Positions 11,144 to 20,224 of a stretch of DNA of 38,040 bases are shown here, in pieces (the first letter of the stretch is position 1; each line of letters begins with the position of its first letter). Under the pieces are notes generated by a model, which was not told the DNA's origin, did no database searches, and saw nothing but the letters and a program-made list of their open reading frames with translations. A program made the translations under genes and the position numbers. The DNA is from Emmonsiellopsis sp. PD_33 (lineage: Eukaryota > Ascomycota > Eurotiomycetes > Onygenales > Ajellomycetaceae): NCBI GenBank assembly GCA_032988165.1, contig JANTQF010000339.1, forward strand, positions 1 through 38,040, written 5' to 3'.

Positions 11144-14100
11144 TCAAAGACCCGGCACACAGAATTCCTGGGTGAAAAGCTTGTCCAGGTTGGGTGGTAA
11201 AAATGTCTCCCCGGCCACAGGAACGTCGTCTTCTTGCGCTGTCATATTCGTAATCCGAGCCCAGCATGGAGTATCCCAACTCCCCGGGTATTCGCTGTTT
11301 TCGCGGTCGATGATGAAGACGGGCAGATGGTAAAAACATTCGGGCCTTTCGCTAAGGGGTTGGTAGGACTCCATCTCAACAGATTCCCCGTACCCACCCC
11401 GGCCAGCCTGGCATGAGGCTGAAATTTCATAGAGCTCTTTCAAGTCGATGCTGTACTTGCCTTTGATGAGCTCCAGAACCTTCTTGTCCACGGGGTTCGA
11501 AAAGTCGCTTCGCTCAGGAGGAACCTTGCTCCCGTCTCCGATGGCTTCAAGGGTGAAGCAGTGATCGTCAATGACCATTCCCGACGTCTGTTCCCTACAA
11601 TCGCCTTTCTCAAAGCCGTCCCTGACAATATAGTAGTTGGCAAACAACAGGGCCAATCCAACTAGAGAGTCTTTCATATTCTTGCCCAAGCTCTCTCGAA
11701 ACGTCTTCATTTCTGCGCCCCCCATTGTAGCCAGATATCGGCCCTCACTGAAGAAGTTCGAGACTCTCCATCCATACTTGCCCTTTGTCAACCCCGAGGG
11801 GAAATGCTCCAGATTCCCCTCTTCAAACATCGCGATCAAAATGTCTTCGCCCGAGTTGTAGCCGGCGCTAAATATCTTCCCAAGCTGTAGGTTGATGAAC
11901 CGCTCCATGTCGTCCTCATCGGGGGGCTTGTCACCCTTCAGGGCCGTCGAGATGAGACTAAAGGTTGTTCCCACGGCCCCCATGACGGTTCCAGACAGGC
12001 CTGCCGAACTCGGGGTACCAGCAGAGGAACCACCGCCGATCGATCCCGTGGCTCCTCCAGCAAGACCAATGGCTCCCGAGAAGAGGCTAAACATGGTATC
12101 CGACGCGATTTGGTCGGGCCTTTTAATCTTGAAATCATTGACCACATCACCAACCTGAAGGCTCTCGTTGAGGGCATTGGTCTGGAAAGCTTCCCCATAC
12201 TTGTTAGTTCGCTGGAAAAAGTTGGATGCAACGAATGTAGCCCAGAATTGCGAGGGAGGTTTTGTCTCCTTGCAAGATGGTTTGAAGAAACAATCCGTGC
12301 TGCCATACACGGAGCAGGTTACACTCCTATTGAACAATGCGGTTGCCCAGTTCTCTGTTTTGGCGACGATTAGCAAAGCACGATGGCTTCATCGAGAGAT
12401 GGGGACCACTTACCACTATCGCCCTTTACGTCAAACAAATGATCAAAGTACTTGGGTATCATCCGTTTCTCTGAGAATTCCACCAGATCCACTTCAGTCC
12501 AGTCGCTAGGCTCTTTGCAGAACTCGTCAAGGTCCATGCCATCCGGGAGAGGAAAGGAGTCATCATCCCCATCGTCGCCACCATCACCGTCATCAACGCC
12601 ATCGCCAATGCCGTCGTAGTTGTCTCCTGCACCCTTGGGCTTCCAGCTACAGTCATTGACGTATGAGTGGACCTGTCCACTGCCAAAGACAACCAGATAG
12701 TCGGCTTTTCCATCTCCGTTAATATCGGCATACACCACAGGGCCTTGGGGTCGGACACTGTTGGAGATGGTGCCCATATTGACCCAGTTCCAGGATTTGC
12801 CTACGTCGGGGATATTTCCTGTGTTGCGGTATCCAATGGCTGAGCCCCCATCATACTGAACAATATAATCATATTTGCCATCTCCCGTGAGATCTGCAAA
12901 ACGGATCTTGCTGCCTGTCTCACCAACTCCTCCCGCCACAGTGGTTCGGCCTCCCCAGATACGACGTCCTTCCTTGGGTGGGATGTTCTTCTGATTGAGC
13001 CAGCAGTCAACTGCTCCACCGTCAAAGACAACCAGATAGTCAGCATACCCGTCTCCATTCAGGTCAGCAAACCTGACCTTTCGGCCGGGCTCACCAACGC
13101 CCTCAGAAATAACAATACCATCCTGCCAGATGCGATCCTTGCCCTGATCTGGAATATTACCATTATTGAGATACGCCTTGACAGCTCCTCCACCATAAAC
13201 AACAAGGAAATCAGCAAGTCCATCGCCATTGACATCAGCAAACTGGATGGTTGAATCAGATAGATCCTCGTCCAAACCTGGGGCAATCTCGCCAATATCA
13301 TCCCACTTCCCATCTTTTTGATTCAGCCATGCGCGGGCCCTACCTTTTGCATCAACAGAGATAATATCATCATCGCCGTCGCCGTCAAGATCCGCAAAAC
13401 GCAGGCTTAAACCCTTGCTTCCAACAATGCCCCGGTTTCTCCACATACGGATGCTCCCATCATCTGCCACAGCTAGGAAATCAGCTTGACCGTCTCCATC
13501 CATGTCAGCAAAGCGAATCATTTCTCCTGTAACACCCTCAATGCCAGGAGCAATGGTCCCAAGGTTTTCCCAATTACGACCCCCGTTGTTGAGACTTCCA
13601 GTGTTTTGCCAAGCGCGAACGGCACCGCCTTCGTAGATGACAACATAATCTGAAGATAGAATTAGCCGTGTATTCGAGGGGATGGATTGGGTTCACCGTT
13701 GGAGCTTACCGGCTTTTCCGTTCCCGTCCAAGTCATACAACTGGGCCCGATTGTTCGGCACACCAGCTGGGCCAGGAGCAATTTGGACAGTCTCTTCCCA
13801 GTTCTTCTTCTTGTCATCCTTGCCATTATTGTGGGTATTGCGAGCCCAGTCAATAGCTCCTCCATCATAAACAATGACATAGTCAGCATATCCATCACCA
13901 TCCATGTCCTGGAAGTGAACCTCGCTGCCAGGCTGGTCAAACCCAGTGGCCCATTCAGCATCAAGAGTTTTGAACTTGCGGCCGTCGTCAACATTTTCCC
14001 AGACCTTAGCCTCGCCTCCTGAGTACAGAACAATCATGTCTGCCTTGCCGTCACTGTTGACATCCACCATGTGAATCATGTCCCCTGAAACCTTTTCCCA

Positions 14101-15117
14101 GTCAGGGTTGATCTTTCCAATGCTCTTCCACCGGTTCTCAGATGATCCCAGGTTGATCCAGGCCCGGACGGTGCCATCGTTGTCGGCGAGAATGTAGTCA
14201 GTATAGCCGTCATTGTTGAGGTCTGCCAGGATAACCTTATCCCGATTGGCATTCTCCATTGGCGCCATGATAGTACCAACCTCCTCCCAGACGTTGAACC
14301 CATCAAAGACCTTGCCTTCGCTGATCCAGTTGTCGTCTCCGCAATTGCCCGCTCCAATTTTCGTGATTGAGTTGCCACTGCCCAACCCCATGCCCGGGAG
14401 CTCATCGGGATCAACTTTGGTGGGAGACCTGATCCATCCACGGCGGTGAGCATCTTGGATGGCGTTATACCAAGCTGTAGCCATTTTGCCGTATCCGGCT
14501 CCGTTGGGATGTTTCTTGTCAGCTAAATCGGCGATGGTGATGTCGATAGGCACTGAGAGAATGTGGTCCCCCTTGTCCTGCTTTTGCTTGATAATAGAGG
14601 CAAGCTTCTTGTTGTAAGCGTCGGTATTCGCCTGCATGCGAGGATCATTGGCCCAGATAACGGGGGCAACAAGAACGACGGCATCCGGGGACCCTTGGAA
14701 GAGCCTGTCGATAATCGATGTAATCAGGCTATCGGCTTTGTCGAGATCAACTTCTTTGTCCATGTTGTTGGTGCCGGCGTGTACAAGCACAACGTTAGGT
14801 TTGGCTAGGAGGGATAACTCGAGATACTCGCGGATATCAGCTAGATATTTCCCACTATGGCCTTCGTGGTTGTTATCTTTCATGCTGCCATCGCGGAGGC
14901 TACCAATCATATCTACCGTCTTTTGGTCGGCCAGCAGCTTCTCACGGAGTGGACCACGGTAGCCATTCATGTCCGGGGATTTATTCCCTTTGGTGATGGA
15001 GTCCCCCAGGGGCATGATGCGGAGGGGAGGGAGGTCAGCCGCGGCGACGAGAGGCACCGCCGTTGAGGTGAGTGCCAGCGCCCAAGCGAGGGTGCGCTGA
15101 AGGTGAAGGTGTACCAT
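11144..15117 (-). CDS. Secreted SGNH (CE3-like) esterase with ten FG-GAP/VCBS repeats and an unknown C-terminal domain
   Basis: Exons, minus strand: 15117-13710, 13649-12414, 12354-11144; 1284 aa. The start at 15117 gives a signal peptide (LAWALALTSTAVPLVAAA). Residues about 32-225 are an SGNH hydrolase close to the XynB/CE3 type: GDS with Ser40, HEGHSG, GTNN at 115-118, and Asp200/His203 in DKKHPN. Esterase action on acetylated polysaccharide is expected from family but unproven. Residues about 295-800 hold ten repeats with a Ca-binding loop of the form DxNxDGxxD (ADLNNDGYTDY, ADVNGDGLADF and similar), likely an extracellular beta-propeller. An acidic Asp/Gly linker follows (about 812-834). 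From about 845 the C-terminal part has several Cys and a Gly-rich hydrophobic stretch at 969-1020. I do not recognise this domain. Confidence 0.88.
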
Positions 15118-15432
15118 AGTTCCGAAAGGATTGAACCATGTGGCATGCAAAGACGAGATAAAATTGCTCGAAAAAATTGTCAAAAGGGACGGAGTTTGGT
15201 TCTCGTCAGAATCAGAAGTTTGGCAGCCTTTTATGTATAAAATAAGGATGCCCGCCCCTGTTCCAGGATACATCAACTCACAGGGACCATAAGCTAATCG
15301 ACCACACATCCATAAGCCCTAACAGGTTTTCTGGGTCACCTTATTGTAACGATCCCCATCGCCAAGACAGAATAAGATCAAGGCATATCCATGTTGTACG
15401 TACATGATTGTCAGTACGGAATTTAGACTGGA

Positions 15433-15442
15433 GTACGGAGTA
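15433..15442 (+). repeat. Dispersed decamer GTACGGAGTA, copy 1
   Basis: The decamer is read directly and lies within GGAGTACGGAGTA at 15430-15442. Its exact reverse complement is at 16953-16962. From memory, similar TACTCCGTAC words are frequent in eurotiomycete intergenic DNA. Confidence 0.5.
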
Positions 15443-15867
15443 ATTCCTCTCCCGAGGCTCGTCGTCTCGTCACACTTCAAGCCAGCCCGTCGGGTAAGGC
15501 CGTATAACGCTTGACCATATCAGAGATATACACCAGGTACCTACTCTCCCATAATGAGGTATAGAAGTGGTGTTCATTGGTTGATCTACCATTCAAGTTC
15601 TCCGGGACGGGATAAGAAAAAGTGATCAGGACAGCCTCCCCCCCCCCAAAAAAAAGTAAAGGCTCGGGGAAAGCCCGTGGTAGACGACCACAAAATATCT
15701 AATCTCCAAGGAAGAGAATAGAAACATATGAAAAGGGAAGCTGAACGTCGTAAATGGAGATCTTTACGTGAAATACAGCCAGCCTCAGCCAGGGAACCGT
15801 AGCCAAGTGACATAGCGCTGGTAACTCAGCTTGCAGATCGATCCCTGCATGTAACTATGTCGCTGCG

Positions 15868-16252
15868 GGTAAACTTTAAGTAGTATCCTTGGGGAGTAGT
15901 TACTAACTAGTAGGGCTTTAAGTTATTTAACCTTAACTATTTATAGCCACATAACATAGTACTATCATTGTCAGACTTCAAGGTTGTCCTTTCCAGGTAT
16001 TAGTGCTTTTTTTCCTTTCATCATGGTCTGAAGAACTATTAATGCTGTTTTTTCTCTTGGGTTATGCACCCAGTTTCACAACAAATTGGCACCTGTTGAT
16101 CTTCATGTTGTACAGCGATGCAAATGGTCTTACTCTAGGTCTTACTGGACCCAGAAACCCATAGTTAACTGTTTTCTAGCAGTTCTCTCTCCCTCATTGC
16201 ATCTCCAGCATCTAAATTTACCCTGCTTTTTCCCCACCCTGTCCCTATGGGG
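15868..16252. other. CpG-poor, AT-rich patch, possible mutated transposon relic
   Basis: Only one CpG (16116-16117) occurs in this 385-bp span. Flanking coding DNA is CpG-rich. The composition fits repeat-induced or methylation-linked C-to-T decay of a repeat. No intact ORF or terminal repeat could be identified. Confidence 0.4.
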
Positions 16253-16952
16253 TCGCTGAATCCCCCTTGATAATTCCTAGGCCCCTCTCATGATGTTACC
16301 TTACCTGGCCCGGGATCAAGGCAGCTGGAGTTTCGGCAGTGACATTGATAGAGTGTGCATTCAGCTGTTCCCTCAGAGTCCCACGAGGAGATAGAGCAAA
16401 CTCAGTGTGGGCATGGTATAAGGGGGAAGGGCCATAGAGACAAGCCATGGCAATAGTCCCCTGTAAATGTGCATGGCCCGAGATACAGAGTATGGAATCA
16501 GCCCTGTTCCAATGACAGACAGTGAACGCTTCAGAAGCAAAGAAACCCACCCAAGGGATTTACGCCGGGCTGAGCCTGTGGCCACCAGATCGGCATTATG
16601 AGTCGTAATAATGTATGTTGTACATGTACGTACATAGTAGTATTGAGTCCAAGATAAGGGGCTCCGCCGCTGCTGCTATTCCATACTACCTCAGCCCGTG
16701 TCTGGAAAGACTGAGAAATACTAGTACAGCTCAGCTACACCGGATTCTAAAGCGATTAGCTATTCTTGCCCCAAGAGTTGGCATTGAACACGGAAGAAAT
16801 GCATCTCCCACCAGAAAGCAGCCTGGTGCAAAATCGAACAGGGGCGGGGTCAAGCGTCGAACTGCCATTCATTATGCAGTGCAATGGTCCGAGGCGGGCA
16901 GAATGGGTAACTACATGCTAGTAGATATCAGGGAAATCATTTTCTCTCCACG

Positions 16953-16962
16953 TACTCCGTAC
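16953..16962 (-). repeat. Dispersed decamer GTACGGAGTA, copy 2 (inverted)
   Basis: The plus strand reads TACTCCGTAC, the exact reverse complement of the copy at 15433-15442. It lies 70 bp beyond the 3' end of the tRNA-Arg gene. Confidence 0.5.
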
Positions 16963-17017
16963 AATATCTTAATAGCAAGTTTAATGCGGAAGAGAAAGAG
17001 AAAAAAACTGCAAGTGG

Positions 17018-17026
17018 AAAAAAAAA
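17018..17026 (-). terminator. RNA polymerase III poly-T terminator of tRNA-Arg
   Basis: Nine A on the plus strand read as T9 on the minus strand, starting 6 nt after the tRNA 3' end. This is a standard Pol III stop. Confidence 0.85.
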
Positions 17027-17031
17027 TTAAA

Positions 17032-17105
17032 CGACCACGGTGCGATTCGAACGCACAAATCTTTGGTGCCGAAAACCAACGCCTTAACCATTAGGCCACG
17101 CGGCC
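17032..17105 (-). tRNA. tRNA-Arg (anticodon TCG), no intron
   Basis: The minus strand folds as a cloverleaf. The acceptor GGCCGCG pairs with CGTGGTC (two G-U pairs), with discriminator G. The D arm is GCC...GGC. The anticodon stem is TTGGT/ACCAA around loop TTTCGGC, giving anticodon TCG. The T arm is GTGCG-TTCGAAT-CGCAC. It should read CGA codons. The internal A and B boxes are intact and a T9 terminator follows. The variable loop counts as six bases, one more than usual. Confidence 0.88.
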
Positions 17106-18166
17106 CTGTTTCATGGTTAACCAGAAGGCTCGGGTAAACTAAAACATAAACTTCGCTTTGAAAACATATGGCTTAACCCCTTGATAGTCAAAACCCCCTT
17201 TGCAACCCAAGTTTTCAAATTCAGCTCTCAATCGAGGCTATCTATCATGGATGATTTGTGTATTCAGGGCCAAGCCGAAAGTGGGTAGAGTTACAGCCAT
17301 TCTCTGTGCTTTGGACAGCATTCTATGCAATATCTCAAACTGGTTGACCTGATACTATGTTTGGCAACTTTCCAATGGCCTTGGGATCTCCGATATTCTG
17401 GCTTTCTAGACTTCGAAGCATGTACAGATGGTTTTCTACTGAATATTCTCAAACTGAAATCACTCTTGGGTGCAGCGTCAGTGGTCGCAATGGCCTTATC
17501 AAGTTTGTCGAGTTTGAGGATACATGGGCGGAGATTTTTCTAAATAACAGGGGATTCACAGACGAGTATCCGGTTTCGAGGTCTGCCGTTTAGGTCAAAT
17601 TTTGGGATATGAGAGCTCAATTGACCTTGGATAATTTAAACATCATGGTCGGTTTAATATTTTTGTCTTCTTCAACAAAAACGAGAAAGTTAGATAATAA
17701 AAAGCCAATCCCCCGAAGTTTCAGGGGCTCCTTCGTTAGTTACCTGTGGCGTCAGTATCGAAAATATAAGATAACTCCCGAACCAAATGCAGGCGGCCCC
17801 CTGATCACTTGGAGCTAGGATAGTAAATAAATGGATGATGGTGTTGGGAATGGTGTTGACTGAATACACTACAGAGCGCACAAAATATGAAAATGATGAG
17901 AAAATAGGAATATAACCAGCAGGATATCAATCCCATTGAATCACAGTCATACTGGCCAATACATGTAGTTATCATGATAAACATATGTAAACATGGGGGA
18001 TGAAAGTTGCTGTGGATGAGGAAGACTGAATGCCAAGCATGGGCCTGGTTTCTTCATTGTCCAGAACTGAAACCCAGAAGAGCCAACGCAAGACAAAACG
18101 AACCTGTGGAGATACATTGGGAGACGCTTCTGAACAGTCCCCTTGGCTTATTATTTATTGCTTGTC
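17106..18166. other. Gene-free region upstream of the SRPK-like kinase
   Basis: No supportable gene is seen in about 1.06 kb. A 78-codon frame at 17357-17593 has no recognisable motif and no clear promoter. The sequence is AT-rich. The right end must carry the kinase promoter. Confidence 0.5.
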
Positions 18167-19696
18167 ATGACAAGGTGCTTCCAGTCTTTATTTAGTATCC
18201 CTCGACCGCCTGTACCATCCAGCTTATGGCCTCTGCTTGCCGCTGCACCACATTCATCAGGTATACTGAGCCGGATTCCACGACCCCGTACTAGAAATAT
18301 CACTACTACTCCCCGTGGAATGGATTCTTTCACTCCCCAGTCCCCGAAAAGACATACTCCTGTCGAATATATGCCTCTGGACGACATAGAGAAGCCCGAG
18401 CGTTATCGTCCCGGAGGGTATCACCCCGTCGCTATTGGGGATCATCTTAGTGACCGTTACCACGTCGTGCATAAGCTTGGTTTTGGTACATACTCGACAA
18501 TCTGGCTGGCAAGAGATAAAGCGACGAAAAAGTACGTGGCCGTCAAGATCGCCGTCGCTGAAGCAGATATGCCAGAGAGAGAGCTCCTAAACTCGCTGGC
18601 AGTCTCGGAACCAAGCGACGAAGGACAGCCTGGAAGAGCTCTGATACCCCAAGCATTGGATATGTTTTCCCTCGATGGCCCCAACGGAAGACACAGATGC
18701 CTTGTTACAGAGCCTGGGATGATGACCCTCGCTGAGGCGAAAGATGCATCATATACCAGACTTTTCAACTTGCCTGTGGCCAGGGCCATTGCCGCCCAGG
18801 TCATACAAGCTGTCACTTTCTTACATCATCGAGGGGTGGTTCACGCCGGTATGTATATTTTGTCATTGAAATTACTCATTCAGCAGGCTTTTGCATGTCC
18901 TTTAGGGTGCCTTCTGATTAATGAGACTCAATTGCCAGACCTCCATGCAGGAAATATAATGTTTCGTTTGCCGAAGAGCATAGACCGACTTTCCCCCGGA
19001 GAATTATACCGAAAATATGGCCATCCTAATATCGAGCCATTCGTGCGTCTCGACGGCAAGCCACTTTCCAATGGGGTTCCTACTCATGGCGTTGTGCCCA
19101 TCTGGCTGGGGAGAGAAAGCGAACTTGTGACTCCTTCTGAAGCAAAGATTTTCATCAATGACTTTGGGGAATCGTTTCTGCCAGCTATCTCTCAACGTCG
19201 CTATTCCAATACGCCTGCCATTCTCGCCCCTCCAGAAACCTTTTTCTCACTGGATGAACCCCTGTCATTTCCCTCTGATATATGGTCACTTGCATGTACT
19301 GTTTGGGATATTATGGGACAAAGGGCGCTGTTTGAGGGTTTCAATCCGTCCAGCGACTGGATGATTAAAGAGCATGTAGATACTCTTGGAAAGCTGCCCT
19401 GTGACTGGTGGCAGAAATGGGATGCGCGGGAGAGATGGTTTACAAACGATGCTGAGAGAATATCTAGAGGAGCAGGCAGACCGTTTGTTGGCCGCTTTGT
19501 TGATTCTATACAGGAGCCGCGCCGGGGAAGCGCAATGGAGGACATCGGGGAAGCGGAGAAGACCGCCCTACTTAACATGTTAAGGGGGATGCTGGCGTAT
19601 AGACCGGATGAAAGGCTTACTGCTACGGAAACCATCGAGTCCGAATGGATGGTAAGGTGGGCGCTTCCAGCGCTCGATGGAAAAGTAGTTACATAA
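18167..19696 (+). CDS. SRPK-like serine/threonine protein kinase (two exons)
   Basis: Protein kinase of the expanded fungal SRPK-like group; 479 aa from exons 18167-18848 and 18939-19696. The lead-in RPGGYHPVAIGDHLSDRYHV resembles SRPK proteins. Kinase elements seen: Gly-loop LGFGTYSTIWLARD, VAVK (Lys127), catalytic loop VVHADLHAGNIMF (Asp228, Asn233), NDFGESF (Asp302), APPE, and DIWSLACTVWDI. HAD replaces HRD, as is common in this group. The 90-nt intron falls inside the catalytic-loop codon for Asp228. It has no stop in frame, so retention would add 30 residues there. The first ATG (18167) gives an Arg-rich, presequence-like N-terminus; the ATG at 18320 is an alternative start. Substrate unknown. 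The accessory-looking setting fits the variable copy number of this family. Confidence 0.87.
   Translation: MTRCFQSLFSIPRPPVPSSLWPLLAAAPHSSGILSRIPRPRTRNITTTPRGMDSFTPQSPKRHTPVEYMPLDDIEKPERYRPGGYHPVAIGDHLSDRYHVVHKLGFGTYSTIWLARDKATKKYVAVKIAVAEADMPERELLNSLAVSEPSDEGQPGRALIPQALDMFSLDGPNGRHRCLVTEPGMMTLAEAKDASYTRLFNLPVARAIAAQVIQAVTFLHHRGVVHAGMYILSLKLLIQQAFACPLGCLLINETQLPDLHAGNIMFRLPKSIDRLSPGELYRKYGHPNIEPFVRLDGKPLSNGVPTHGVVPIWLGRESELVTPSEAKIFINDFGESFLPAISQRRYSNTPAILAPPETFFSLDEPLSFPSDIWSLACTVWDIMGQRALFEGFNPSSDWMIKEHVDTLGKLPCDWWQKWDARERWFTNDAERISRGAGRPFVGRFVDSIQEPRRGSAMEDIGEAEKTALLNMLRGMLAYRPDERLTATETIESEWMVRWALPALDGKVVT
18849..18938 (+). other. In-frame intron within the kinase catalytic loop
   Basis: Donor GTATGT at 18849 and acceptor CCAG ending at 18938. 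The length of 90 nt is a multiple of three and there is no stop in the reading frame. Splicing restores HADLHAGN, which strongly supports the intron. Confidence 0.85.
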
Positions 19697-19933
19697 CTAG
19701 AAAAGAGCCATGGGGTCATCTTGTTGGCTAAATATCCTTGGAATTTGCCAGACATTAAACACCCACCGTCATTCTGCCCTGCTCCTAGAGAAGAGAACCA
19801 GAAATGAATGAATAAATAAACAGGGAAATGAGACTTCAAAACTAGTATGGTGGTCCAAACATTCGCGCACGCAATTAATTGAAAACACCACTTCAATAAC
19901 CACAGCCAGAAAGACCGCCGCATTCCTTCACCC

Positions 19934-20224
19934 TCAAGCTGCTGTTGGTTCGCTTTCAGCTTCGTCTGGAGATGGAATATGCCCGTAACCGACTTCAGGA
20001 GCCACTTCTAACTCGCTTGCAGATGGCCAAACGGGTTTGCCGTTCCTCTTCAACACCGAGTCAAGCTTGGTTCCTGCGTGGGTAGATTTCACCAGCTGCC
20101 AGTTGTCTTTCCCCGGAGTATAGCCATGGCAAGCGGTGTGCACGTTGTTCGTGAGCTGCTCCTGGTCCTTGTAGCAGAAGGTCAAATGCCAGCCATTGGG
20201 GTCTTCCTGATGCTCTCCATTCAT
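19934..20224 (-). CDS. Small hydrophilic protein of unknown function (96 aa)
   Basis: A single-exon frame with good fungal codon choice and A at -3 before the ATG. The product is rich in His, Trp and charged residues (NGWHLTFCYKDQEQL, HTACHGYTPGKDNWQ, KPVWPSASELEVAPE) and has no signal peptide or membrane segment. It ends in an acidic, Pro-rich tail. I do not recognise the family and propose no function. It converges on the kinase gene, with 237 bp between stop codons. It could be the last exon of a larger gene, but no upstream exon is evident. Confidence 0.6.
   Translation of the reverse strand: MNGEHQEDPNGWHLTFCYKDQEQLTNNVHTACHGYTPGKDNWQLVKSTHAGTKLDSVLKRNGKPVWPSASELEVAPEVGYGHIPSPDEAESEPTAA

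Larger units (their letters stand above)
15118..17017. other. 1.9-kb gene-free region with probable mobile-element relic
   Basis: The left end is the promoter of the SGNH gene; an AT-rich TATA-like stretch lies at 15236-15245. No coding region is convincing. Frames at 15586-15813, 16296-16550 and 16615-17094 have no family features, and the last runs into the antisense of the tRNA gene. C10 followed by A8 is at 15638-15655. CpG is nearly absent at 15868-16252, and two copies of GTACGGAGTA occur; both are listed separately. Confidence 0.55.

Noticed and set aside
16615..17094. 159-codon plus-strand frame next to the tRNA
   Set aside because: It reads into the antisense of the tRNA gene, does not begin at an ATG, and lacks recognisable content.
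17357..17593. 78-codon frame with a protein-like composition
   Set aside because: There is no family match and no flanking exons or promoter. It could be a gene relic, but that cannot be supported.
19201..19923. 240-codon minus-strand open frame over kinase exon 2
   Set aside because: It is antisense to a clear kinase domain and has no motif or promoter evidence.
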